From assembly GCA_003511885.1 (NCBI GenBank), contig DOIX01000010.1, positions 3,260-10,844 of the forward strand: DNA of 7,585 nt, in the 5' to 3' direction. Below, one piece after another: positions 1-6,285 of the stretch. Position numbers and translations under genes: made by a program. Source of the stretch: Cyanobacteria bacterium UBA11153 (GTDB lineage: Bacteria > Cyanobacteriota > Cyanobacteriia > Cyanobacteriales > Coleofasciculaceae). Below the pieces are notes generated by a model. That model did not search any database. It had not been told where the DNA came from and saw nothing but the letters and a program-made list of their open reading frames with translations. How positions within the stretch are numbered: the first letter of the stretch is position 1; every line of letters begins with the position of its first letter.

Positions 1-55
1 GGTTTGAGGAATTGAGAATGTTTTGACTGGCGGTTGCTATATCTCTTTTTTTTAA

Positions 56-94
56 CGCAGAGGGCGCAGAGGGTATCGCAGAGGTACGCAGAGG
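56..94. repeat. Four near-tandem copies of CGCAGAGG
   Basis: The octamer CGCAGAGG occurs at 56-63, 65-72, 77-84 and 87-94, separated by 1 to 4 bases and preceded by a T-run at about 46-53. Short tandem units of this kind are common between genes in cyanobacteria. There is no sign of coding here. The first 264 bases hold only this repeat, one HIP1 octamer (153-160) and the hairpin at 171-197. Confidence 0.7.
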
Positions 95-170
95 TTTGGA
101 AAGGTTGAATAATGTTCATATATTGGGATTGGTGTTAGTGAGGAAGAGTTTTGCGATCGCGAGGGTAGAT

Positions 171-197
171 GGTGCGTTATACTCGAGTTAACGCACC
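171..197. repeat. Intergenic hairpin repeat GGTGCGTTA/TAACGCACC
   Basis: The arms 171-179 and 189-197 are perfect 9-bp inverted repeats. The segment between them contains the palindrome ACTCGAGT (181-188), so the whole folds into one long hairpin with a single bulged T at 180. It lies about 68 bases beyond the stop of the minus-strand rbgA gene. It has no T-run on either side, so it looks more like a dispersed cyanobacterial repeat than an intrinsic terminator, although it could still protect or end the rbgA transcript. Confidence 0.65.
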
Positions 198-264
198 CTA
201 CTATATATAGTTCAGTATCTACTTTTCTAGCTTATTCTATCTCAACGCAATTTTTCTGCGAGAC

Positions 265-1122
265 TTAAGTTGGTGGAAATTCTAGCGCGACTGCACCTAA
301 CACTCCCTTGCGGAAATCATTTAACAATTGCCGTGCCGTCTTTTCTACATCCCCTTGATAGCGAAAATTAGCCAAAGCATAAATATATTCTTCCCCTGTC
401 AATGAAGTGGCATCGAGTTGATAGCGAGTCTGTAAAGATGTTGCAGGAAATAAGCCAAACTCTGCCATATATTCTAAATCTTTCATGAATTCCACTAATC
501 CCGCCGCCACGACATAATTATCATAAGAAGCATCTCCAATATCATCACAAATAGCAACTTTTAGGGCATTTTCTTGATTTTTTAATAGTGAAGGAATCAC
601 ACCAGGAGCATCCAATAATTCCAATTCATCAGAAATACGCACCCAACGCAATTGCCGCGTTACTCCAGCGCGACGGGCACTTTCTACTACCCGCTTACCC
701 AAAAGTCGATTAATTAAAGCCGATTTTCCCACATTGGGAAAGCCGATAACTACCGCACGCACAGGGCGAGGCAACATTCCGCGATCGCGCCGTCGTTGGT
801 TCATCTGTACTCCTGCTTGCTGTACGGCTTTCGTCAATTCGCGGACACCCGTACCCTGTTGGGCATTAGTAAAATAAGGCATTTCCCCCTGCTTTTGAAA
901 CCAGGATATCCACTTTTGCTTTACCCCAGGCGGAATCATATCTACCCGATTAATTACTAACAGTTTGGTTTTACTTCCTAACCATTGATAAATTTGGGGA
1001 TGATGGGTAGATAGGGGAATTCGTGCATCTCGCACTTCGAGGACAACATCGACTAATTTAAGTTGTTCTTTTAGTGCCTTTTCTGCTTTGGCAATATGTC
1101 CAGGATACCATTGAATTGTCAT
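265..1122 (-). CDS. rbgA: Ribosome biogenesis GTPase RbgA/YlqF
   Basis: This is a 285-residue protein of the circularly permuted YlqF/RbgA GTPase family, the usual length for the family. The family acts late in assembly of the large ribosomal subunit. The permuted motif order is visible. The N-terminus reads MTIQWYPGHIAKA, and the base-recognition motif is NRVD at residues 58-61, with arginine where the textbook motif NKxD has lysine. The P-loop GFPNVGKS follows at 127-134, a GVT switch at about 153-155, and DAPG at 171-174. The C-terminal 100 residues form the expected helical RNA-binding tail. The ATG at 1122 fits the conserved family start, with a weak AGGAC about 10 bases upstream. A Uma2 remnant lies 36 bases upstream on the same strand and may share its transcript. 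Family assignment is firm; the ribosomal role is inferred from homologues. Confidence 0.95.
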   Translation of the reverse strand: MTIQWYPGHIAKAEKALKEQLKLVDVVLEVRDARIPLSTHHPQIYQWLGSKTKLLVINRVDMIPPGVKQKWISWFQKQGEMPYFTNAQQGTGVRELTKAVQQAGVQMNQRRRDRGMLPRPVRAVVIGFPNVGKSALINRLLGKRVVESARRAGVTRQLRWVRISDELELLDAPGVIPSLLKNQENALKVAICDDIGDASYDNYVVAAGLVEFMKDLEYMAEFGLFPATSLQTRYQLDATSLTGEEYIYALANFRYQGDVEKTARQLLNDFRKGVLGAVALEFPPT

Positions 1123-1158
1123 TAGTTATTTGTCCTTTTTTTGTGATTATTCAGGTTT

Positions 1159-1368
1159 TTATTGATCCTCGATGCGATCTCCTTCAACGGGATACCAGAG
1201 TAAATCACCTGCAACAAATACATTCTCATTGTCTTTGAATAAAGCATCTAGTCCCCCTTGAATTTTCACAATCAATTGGAATTGTTTGGTATTTTCGGAC
1301 ATGGGTTTTCCGTCATTTTCTGGGTAGATGATTTCGGGTAATGTTTCTGGGAGTATTGTTGCTGTCAT
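1159..1368 (-). pseudogene. Truncated Uma2-family (DUF820) endonuclease, N-terminal remnant
   Basis: Sixty-nine codons match the start of cyanobacterial Uma2 proteins, which belong to the PD-(D/E)XK restriction-endonuclease-like fold. The recognisable blocks are DGKPMSENTKQF at residues 20-31 and FVAGDLLWYPVEG at about 51-63. Full-length members run to roughly 190-240 residues. Here the frame stops a few residues after that block, before the catalytic acidic residues and lysine, so no nuclease activity is expected. A good ribosome-binding site (AGGAG about 8 bases before the ATG) survives, so a short peptide could still be made. Cyanobacterial genomes carry many Uma2 copies, and decayed ones are common. 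The truncation is judged from remembered family patterns. Confidence 0.7.
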
Positions 1369-1472
1369 GGGATGACTCCTTTACTATTTTTATTGAGAGA
1401 TTTTGATTATTCTTAAGTTATAAATTTACTTCGTTGGCATTTTCCTCTTGCGGTGCTGAAGATGGCTGATGG

Positions 1473-1583
1473 CTAATTATCCATGTCTACAGTTTCCCTA
1501 TCGTAACAAGCATCAAAATCATTAGGCTTTTCTTGGCTAGTCACAAAACTACCATCAATATAAATAGTTCTACCATCTTCTGG
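1473..1583 (-). pseudogene. Internal fragment of a second DUF6932 gene
   Basis: Read on the minus strand, 36 sense codons encode a peptide ending in DACYDRETVDMDN before a TAG at 1475-1473. It is nearly the same as residues 52-84 of the intact DUF6932 protein just upstream (27 of 33 residues identical by eye), and it covers the GSF...DFD nucleotidyltransferase motif. In-frame stops bound it on both sides (TAG at 1586-1584 upstream), there is no start codon and both ends of the gene are missing. It lies directly downstream of the HTH gene. It is either the remnant of a duplicated module or a leftover of an older allele. Confidence 0.8.
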
Positions 1584-1617
1584 CTATGTAATTAAAGTGA
1601 TGGCGGCTACTTCTCCA

Positions 1618-2163
1618 TTACCCAACTTTTTGCTCTGCAACTATTTGAGATTTTTTCCTTGCCCTTTCTCTTCTTTCTTTGTGCCATTCTTTAGCACCTT
1701 GTTTCAGTTCTTCTACCTGCTCGAAATCTACCTGCACCACAGCCGTTTTAAACTCCACACCTAAAGCGAAGCTAATCTCAAGAATCTCCAAAAAACTAGC
1801 ATATCGATAATTTTTAGCTTCATGCTCCTTAATTCGCTGTTCGTCAATTCCTAGCATTTCAGCTAATTCTTTTTCACTCATTTTGGCGGCGATGCGTGCT
1901 TTAATTAAAGCATCTGGCAGCTTATTAAAATTCTCAACGACAATTTGGATTGGCTGGCTTTTGTCACAATTAATCAATCTTTCATATTCAGCTATTTCTT
2001 CATGTAATTGATCCAAATGGCATTGGATTGCCCTTCTACCTGCATCCCATTTCAGAAAATCCTTTCTTTTCGCTTCTTCATCTCGCTCCATTGCCGCCAT
2101 AGTTTTGGTAAATTTTTCTACCCATTCTTGACTAACTTGATACTCTAATTCATCTTTAATCAT
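1618..2163 (-). CDS. XRE-family HTH protein with coiled-coil N-terminus, likely antitoxin of the DUF6932 module
   Basis: The protein has 181 residues from the ATG at 2163. A GTG at 2172 in the same frame would add three residues. I prefer the ATG because it overlaps the upstream stop as ATGA, which suggests translational coupling, and because MIKDELEY resembles the start of related cyanobacterial HTH proteins. Residues 1-65 are strongly charged and helical, probably a coiled coil. Residues about 84-139 form an HTH_3 (Cro/C1) domain, including KMSEKELAEMLGIDEQRIKEHE. The last 35 residues are basic and acidic helix. The role is inferred: DNA binding, probable repression of its own operon and neutralisation of the DUF6932 partner. 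The gene order (partner first, HTH second) is like HigBA-type modules. Confidence 0.8.
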   Translation of the reverse strand: MIKDELEYQVSQEWVEKFTKTMAAMERDEEAKRKDFLKWDAGRRAIQCHLDQLHEEIAEYERLINCDKSQPIQIVVENFNKLPDALIKARIAAKMSEKELAEMLGIDEQRIKEHEAKNYRYASFLEILEISFALGVEFKTAVVQVDFEQVEELKQGAKEWHKERRERARKKSQIVAEQKVG

Positions 2164-2606
2164 GGTAACCACTCCATTAAATTTATAGCTATGATTCCTT
2201 TCTTTCTTTGTTTTCTATCCTTTTGAAAAAACTCAAAAGAATTGTCCCCGTAATTACCTACAGGTTGATCTGCGGGAAAAATCTCCCCTCTATACTTAGC
2301 TTTTTGCGCATCTCTGTCATAATAATTGAACAATCTAGGAGCATTCACTCGGAGATTATCCATATCTACAGTTTCTCGGTCGTAACAAGCATCAAAGTCG
2401 TTAGGATCTGGTTCTATGGTAACAAAACTACCGTTAATATAAATAGTCCTACAACCTGCTGCTTTTAACTGAGTCATTGCTAGCTGTAAGCCATATATCA
2501 TGTTTCTTCTTTTGAGGTTCGTATTAAATCTCTCGTTAAACTCCTCCCATTCGCAAAAATGAACTCCTGGCGGTAGATTGCCGTTTTCATCGAATTCTGG
2601 TATCAC
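2160..2606 (-). CDS. DUF6932 family protein, nucleotidyltransferase-like
   Basis: This 148-residue protein matches the pattern I know as DUF6932. It opens IPEFDENGNLPPGVH, has a helical CEWEEFNERF segment and RRNMIYGL, then a strand with GSF at 59-61 and DFD at 70-72. The spacing fits the hG[GS]x(9-13)Dh[DE] motif of the Pol-beta-like nucleotidyltransferase fold. The third acid, expected in the late strand IAINL, appears to be asparagine (N142), so activity is uncertain. The start is GTG at 2606; an in-frame TAA lies directly before it, so no longer start is possible. The ribosome-binding site is weak. The gene shares an ATGA overlap with the HTH gene, suggesting a toxin-antitoxin-like or tRNA-modifying module. 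No function has been established from this sequence. Confidence 0.8.
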   Translation of the reverse strand: MIPEFDENGNLPPGVHFCEWEEFNERFNTNLKRRNMIYGLQLAMTQLKAAGCRTIYINGSFVTIEPDPNDFDACYDRETVDMDNLRVNAPRLFNYYDRDAQKAKYRGEIFPADQPVGNYGDNSFEFFQKDRKQRKKGIIAINLMEWLP

Positions 2607-2711
2607 TTACTCACACCCATTCTACAATGTATTGATTCGTCTTTCAATTGTACCACAGTTATCAATTGAGTGAACTCTCCTGTCTCCCAGCTAAACTTAA
2701 TTTCATTCGGC

Positions 2712-4082
2712 TTATAATTCTTTAATATACTGCCTCAACACAGGTGAAAGACTATAAAAACTTCCCTCCTGTTCAATCAAACATCGCCGCGATAAAGATT
2801 GGACTGCTTTGAGTAAATCAGCAGGTGAAATTATCCCATTTTTCAGTAATTTTGCCAGATTGACAGGTTTCATTTCTTTCGCCAATAATGACATAACTTG
2901 TTTTTCAATTTCTGAAAGGCGACTAAACTGTACCTCTAAAATATCTTTCAAGTCTTCCGGTAACAAGATTGTATCATCGGGCAATAACTCAGTCACCCCT
3001 CCTCCCAACTCCAGAATCAAACCCGCCACGCTTTGTAACCATAAAGGGTTTCCTTGGTAAAGCTGAATGAGTCTTTCCAAGTTAGGGATTTCTGCTAATC
3101 CATAATCTTTCAGTATTTCCCCAGCGGCTACCATATCTAAACCAGTGAGTTGTAAATTACGAATGGGGGTATTTGGGTTTTTAATTTGAGTCATTTCTCT
3201 AGGTTGTTCCCAACCGATTAAGAGAAAGCAACTTTGATGGGATAATTTTTCTATTTGTTTGAAAAAAGAGCGATAGTCTTCGTATCCCGGTTTATACTTT
3301 CCTGCCAATTCACCGCTACTGAAAAGGTTGTGAATGTCATCTAATACGACTAAACAGCGATGGTTTTGTAAATATTTAATTAGGGGTAAATATTTTTGAT
3401 TAGTTGCAGAGGAATCTGGGTTTTCTGATTGGGAGAAAAACTGGATTAAATTAGCTTCCAATTCAGATAGGGTGGGGGATGCGTCTAGATTGCACCAAAT
3501 TACATATTGAAATTCATCTTTTATTTGTTGTACGAGTTGGGCTGCTAATGTGGTTTTGCCGATACCGCTGATACCTGTGAGGGCGATGAGGCGACAGCGT
3601 TGTTGTAAAATCCAGGTGGTGAGGGTTTGGAGTTGGGGAGTGCGATTATGGAAATCACCCAACTCTGGCATTTCGCTTAAATCTTGATGTAGGGTTGGGG
3701 TTTGTTTTGGGTTGGAGGTTTCTTGATTTGGTGGGTGTGAGTTGGGGGTATCTGGGGGGTGTCTGGCTTCTCCACAGGTGTTAAAACTACTAATTGCTAC
3801 GTTTTCAAAATTAGAGACATTTTCAAATATAAATCTTCCCATTGTGGAGCGAAAATTCTTTTTATTTACATCTTCCCCTAACTCTTCTGAAAGTATCTGC
3901 CATAATTGCGAACCGATTTCCCTGATGTGACTTTCGGAACAGTCAAAATCCTTCGCTATTTGCTTATATGTCTCACGTTGTAGAGTGCCTTGCAATATTG
4001 CTTCTTGTAAATCGTCAAGGTGCTTACCCGTTTTTGTGAATACTATCTCGTCAGCTAGGGTTAACATTTCTTTAAGATTCAT
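2712..4082 (-). CDS. STAND (NB-ARC) ATPase with N-terminal vWA-MoxR-associated HTH domain
   Basis: The protein has 456 residues. Residues 1-85 match the N-terminal helix-turn-helix domain found on many cyanobacterial signalling ATPases (vMAP-type; YKQIAKDFDCSESHIREIG). Residues 104-135 are a Pro/Thr/Asn-rich linker. The NB-ARC domain follows, with Walker A GISGIGKTT at 170-178, Walker B LVVLDD at 244-249, a WEQPRE sensor-like segment at about 291-296 and GNPL at 344-347. A winged-helix region ends at the stop. Related long proteins continue into WD40 or TPR repeats that sense a ligand; none is present here. STAND ATPases act as switches that oligomerise on activation, and some bacterial ones are anti-phage. 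That role is only inferred here. No strong ribosome-binding site precedes the ATG at 4082. Confidence 0.85.
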   Translation of the reverse strand: MNLKEMLTLADEIVFTKTGKHLDDLQEAILQGTLQRETYKQIAKDFDCSESHIREIGSQLWQILSEELGEDVNKKNFRSTMGRFIFENVSNFENVAISSFNTCGEARHPPDTPNSHPPNQETSNPKQTPTLHQDLSEMPELGDFHNRTPQLQTLTTWILQQRCRLIALTGISGIGKTTLAAQLVQQIKDEFQYVIWCNLDASPTLSELEANLIQFFSQSENPDSSATNQKYLPLIKYLQNHRCLVVLDDIHNLFSSGELAGKYKPGYEDYRSFFKQIEKLSHQSCFLLIGWEQPREMTQIKNPNTPIRNLQLTGLDMVAAGEILKDYGLAEIPNLERLIQLYQGNPLWLQSVAGLILELGGGVTELLPDDTILLPEDLKDILEVQFSRLSEIEKQVMSLLAKEMKPVNLAKLLKNGIISPADLLKAVQSLSRRCLIEQEGSFYSLSPVLRQYIKEL

Positions 4083-4110
4083 CGGATTGGGATGATGTGA
4101 GATTTTATGT

Positions 4111-4160
4111 ATTATAGCTCACATTTTCCTGCTTTTTAGCACATTTTCCTATATTTTCCT
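4111..4160 (-). promoter_or_regulatory. Promoter with AGGAAAATGTG repeats upstream of the STAND gene
   Basis: On the minus strand a perfect TATAAT lies at 4116-4111, about 30 bases before the ATG at 4082. No good -35 box sits 16-18 bases further up. Instead two identical 11-mers, AGGAAAATGTG, occur at 4130-4120 and 4150-4140, exactly 20 bases apart, and a partial copy AGGAAAAT lies at 4160-4153. One repeat falls between the -10 and -35 positions and the others lie upstream. Direct repeats two helical turns apart suggest a regulator binding site. Both the regulator and the promoter are inferred. Confidence 0.5.
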
Positions 4161-4341
4161 ACAAAACTGTATTAAATAGAGTGAAAGCGGGGGATAATTG
4201 GCGGCAAAATAGAACATTTAGGTTCAGATAAAGCTGAGATTGATTAAGTATCATAGAAGAATCATCAGGTGTTAGATCAAAGGTTGTCTGTCACTGCTGA
4301 ATTTTACCCTTGGCTACACTTTACTTAGTATCAAAAGAGGA

Positions 4342-5094
4342 ATGAGGGAAATGTCAATCAGTGAAGTTGTGTTGAATCAATTGACTAAAGTAGTAGGGGA
4401 AGATTTTGAAAAGCACCCGTTCACGTATGGAGTAACTAAAGATAATTTTGAATTACTCATTAGCAACTACCTTGCCATGTCACTTGCATTTCCATACCTT
4501 CAGGCTGGTGTACAATATCGTCTGATTGCTAACTGCATTCAGCGAAACAGGGATGTTCCGCGAGATGTTGAGATTACGGCGGCTGTGGGTGCTTTTCTGA
4601 CATGGGATGAAGTTGGTGGACATGCAATTGTGCAAAAATACGGCAATAATGGATTACCTATGATTTTAGACACGGAAAGGTTTCATGCAAATCTATTGAG
4701 AGGGGATATCAAAGCGATCTTGGGAAAAGAGTTGGGACCACAATTCTCGCCACCAACAGGAGAATACTTGAAAAGACTGGAATATGGGTTGTCTAGTCTC
4801 GATCCTGTGATAAGAGTGTCCCACATGGTAGCATTTGAGAAACATGCAGGAAGAATGATTGATGCTTTATGGTCATCAATTGCCAATCTGTATGGTCTTG
4901 AAAAGGATAGTCTCTCTTACTTTCAAACCCACGTAGGTGGCGATGATCCAGCAGAAGAGTATCACATACAGATGACAGAGAGAATGATTGAGGAAACTCT
5001 TCTAGAACACGATCTGTATAGGCTAGTTGATTACTTCAAAGATGCTTATGCTTTGAACTTTAACTGGTGCGAACAAATTAAGAATATTGGGTAA
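4342..5094 (+). CDS. Haem-oxygenase-like diiron protein (DUF3865, CADD/TenA-like)
   Basis: The 250-residue protein resembles the cyanobacterial DUF3865 family, whose fold is the seven-helix haem-oxygenase-like bundle shared with CADD, TenA and diiron oxidases such as UndA and BesC. Candidate metal ligands are E90 (in WDEVGGH), H94 or H115, E166 (in VAFEKHAG), and H197, D201 and H208 in the HVGGDDPAEEYH segment. The final helix has a few extra residues compared with the usual HxxxDxxH spacing. There is no signal peptide or membrane segment, so it should be cytoplasmic. An ATG at 4351 may be the true start: AGAGG at 4336-4340 is 10 bases from it but only 1 base from the ATG at 4342. The csaA-like gene follows after 8 bases. 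The substrate is unknown; related enzymes oxidise or cleave amino acids and fatty acids. Confidence 0.75.
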   Translation: MREMSISEVVLNQLTKVVGEDFEKHPFTYGVTKDNFELLISNYLAMSLAFPYLQAGVQYRLIANCIQRNRDVPRDVEITAAVGAFLTWDEVGGHAIVQKYGNNGLPMILDTERFHANLLRGDIKAILGKELGPQFSPPTGEYLKRLEYGLSSLDPVIRVSHMVAFEKHAGRMIDALWSSIANLYGLEKDSLSYFQTHVGGDDPAEEYHIQMTERMIEETLLEHDLYRLVDYFKDAYALNFNWCEQIKNIG

Positions 5095-5102
5095 GATCTG
5101 CA

Positions 5103-5447
5103 ATGAATATATCACAATTTATTTCTTTTGAAGATTTTATCAAGATTGATATACGTGCAGGCACAGTTAAATCAGCTAGGTTGAATGAAAAGGCTAAAAA
5201 ACCTGCTTATATCCTTGAGATAGACTTTGGTGAATTGGGAGTTAAGAAAAGTTCCGCTCAAATTACAGAAGCTTACAAAGCGGAAGAGTTGATAAATTCT
5301 CAGGTAATTGCGGTTCTGAACTTCCCCACCAAAAGAGTGGCGGGTGTAGAGTCAGAAGTTCTTGTTCTTGCAGTCGTTGAAGAGAATGGTCGAGCCATAT
5401 TGCTTCGTCCGACTCAGGAAGTAAAGAATGGGTTAAGAGTAGCTTGA
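5103..5447 (+). CDS. csaA: CsaA-type tRNA-binding domain protein
   Basis: The protein has 114 residues, almost the exact length of CsaA, and consists of one tRNA-binding OB-fold domain like those of YtpR and the methionyl-tRNA synthetase C-terminus. Conserved blocks are IDIRAGTV at 15-22, KKPAYILEIDFGELG at 32-46, KKSSAQIT at 48-55, NFPTKRVAGVESEVLVLAV at 73-91 and the closing PTQEVKNGLRV. CsaA is a dimeric protein proposed to act as an export-related chaperone and to bind tRNA. It starts 8 bases after the diiron-protein stop with only a weak ribosome-binding site, so it probably depends on translation of the upstream gene. A hairpin terminator-like element follows at 5511-5546. Family assignment is firm; the pairing with a diiron protein is unusual and its meaning unknown. 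Confidence 0.9.
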   Translation: MNISQFISFEDFIKIDIRAGTVKSARLNEKAKKPAYILEIDFGELGVKKSSAQITEAYKAEELINSQVIAVLNFPTKRVAGVESEVLVLAVVEENGRAILLRPTQEVKNGLRVA

Positions 5448-5510
5448 AATGATAAGCAGCTAATAATTCGGTTGCAGCCAACGAATGAAAGTGCGATCGC
5501 GCTTACTTAT

Positions 5511-5546
5511 GGCTTGGGTTAATGTAAGTAAACCCAAGCTCTTTTT
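5511..5546 (+). terminator. Hairpin and T-run after csaA (element copy 1)
   Basis: The arms GCTTGGGTT (5512-5520) and AACCCAAGC (5531-5539) pair perfectly, extended by a G-T wobble (5511/5540), around a 10-base loop. CTTTTT follows at 5541-5546. It lies 64 bases after the csaA stop and has the form of a Rho-independent terminator for the diiron-protein/csaA unit. The stem covaries with that of copy 3. Confidence 0.7.
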
Positions 5547-5582
5547 CCACTCACAATCTGATCCATTTCCACCATACCAATG
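5541..5582 (+). repeat. Dispersed 42-bp block, copy 1
   Basis: This conserved block starts with the T-run CTTTTT and ends ACCATACCAATG. It matches copy 2 (6313-6354) at 40 of 42 positions and copy 3 (7164-7205) at 36 of 42, counted by eye. All three copies point the same way and follow a hairpin, or in copy 2 a damaged one. Weaker similarity with copy 2 continues for about 10-20 bases. Minus-strand reading frames across the three copies share short peptides only because the DNA is repeated. The rest of 5448-5739 holds two HIP1 octamers (5493-5500, 5692-5699) and no gene that I can support. Confidence 0.85.
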
Positions 5583-5712
5583 AGATGATTGTCGGGATAG
5601 CGATTTCTCCCAAAAGGTGAAGCACCTACGCAGCACCACAAGAAAGTGCGATGGAGAAGCCCGCATGAAGCATCCCACTCCATATAGCAGTGCGATCGCT
5701 TACAATAGAAAG

Positions 5713-5718
5713 TATAAT
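5713..5718 (+). promoter_or_regulatory. Possible -10 box TATAAT before the DUF4160/DUF2442 unit
   Basis: A perfect TATAAT lies 21 bases before the ATG of the broken DUF4160 gene (5740), just after a HIP1 octamer at 5692-5699. I see no matching -35 hexamer at the usual spacing, so it may be weak or activator-dependent. Its place between the terminator-like copy 1 and the DUF4160/DUF2442 pair fits a separate transcription unit. Confidence 0.4.
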
Positions 5719-5739
5719 CCTCGTCCACAAGCACTTGTC

Positions 5740-6010
5740 ATGCCAGTAATTTCAATGTTTTATGGTGTCATCATCAGGATGTACTACGCCTGATAACTAA
5801 AAACATCAATGTCCACACATCCACGTCAGCTATCAAGATGATGAAGCTGTACTTGCTATTCCTAATGGCGACATCCTTGATGGCAAACTGCAAAAGTCTA
5901 AACTCAAGCTGGTTCAAGCCTGGATTGAAATCCATCAAGATGAACTTATGGCAAATTGGCAACTTGCAGTCAATGGACAACAAGTATTTAAAATCAATCC
6001 TCTCCAGTAA
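5740..6010 (+). pseudogene. DUF4160 gene inactivated by a frameshift and a stop codon
   Basis: The first frame reads MPVISMFYGVIIRMYYA (5740-5790), the usual DUF4160 start, and then hits TGA at 5791. The rest continues in the +1 frame from about 5792: DN, a TAA stop at 5798-5800, then a KHQC-PHIHVSYQDDEAV segment, LVQAWIEIHQDELMANWQL and a natural end at TAA 6008-6010. The gene is complete apart from what looks like a one-base insertion near 5788-5791 and one nonsense codon. The conserved PHIHV motif and C-terminus are intact. DUF4160 is usually paired with DUF2442, as here, and such pairs are predicted toxin-antitoxin modules, so loss of DUF4160 would leave DUF2442 an orphan. A sequencing error could explain one lesion but hardly both. 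Confidence 0.85.
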
Positions 6011-6024
6011 TCCGGAGTAATTAT

Positions 6025-6285
6025 ATGTCTCCCAAAGTAATTAAGGTTGAACCCTTAGAAAACTATCAACTTCGCCTCACCTTTAGCAATGGCGAAATTC
6101 GCCGCTTTGATGTGACTACCTATCTCGACAAAGGAATATTTATCGAACTTCAAAACATCGAATATTTTCAACAAGTCCAACTTAGCTTTGGTAGCATTCA
6201 ATGGCCTCATGAGCAAGATTTCAGTCCGGATACCCTTTATCTCACCAGTCAACCAGAAGCTAAAATACTCGAGTTAACCTTATAG
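6025..6285 (+). CDS. DUF2442 family protein (partner of DUF4160)
   Basis: The 86-residue protein is a typical DUF2442 domain. It opens PKVIKVEPLENYQLRLTFSNGE, has RRFDVTTYLDKGIF (26-39) and ends with the conserved IQWPHEQDFSPDTLYL block at about 58-73. There is no membrane segment or signal. The start is supported by a good ribosome-binding site, CCGGAG at 6012-6017, 7 bases before the ATG. The gene begins 14 bases after the broken DUF4160 frame, with which it must once have formed an operon. DUF2442 is often taken as the antitoxin-side or accessory partner, though this is predicted rather than shown. Its open frame is undamaged. Copy 2 of the repeated 3' element follows within a few bases of its stop. 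Confidence 0.88.
   Translation: MSPKVIKVEPLENYQLRLTFSNGEIRRFDVTTYLDKGIFIELQNIEYFQQVQLSFGSIQWPHEQDFSPDTLYLTSQPEAKILELTL

Noticed and set aside
3692..3759. G-rich plus strand with runs of 3-6 G, considered as a G-quadruplex
   Set aside because: The runs are unevenly spaced, with one gap over 20 bases, and they are explained by proline and threonine codons in the linker of the STAND protein on the other strand.
2208..3930. Plus-strand frames at 2208-2468, 2809-3060 and 3742-3930
   Set aside because: They lie antisense inside the DUF6932 and STAND genes, show no family motifs and have no start signals.
5838..6020. Plus-strand 60-codon frame starting MMKLYLLFLMATS that looks like a signal peptide
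   Set aside because: It is an out-of-frame reading of the decayed DUF4160 gene, whose true frame encodes clear family motifs over the same bases.
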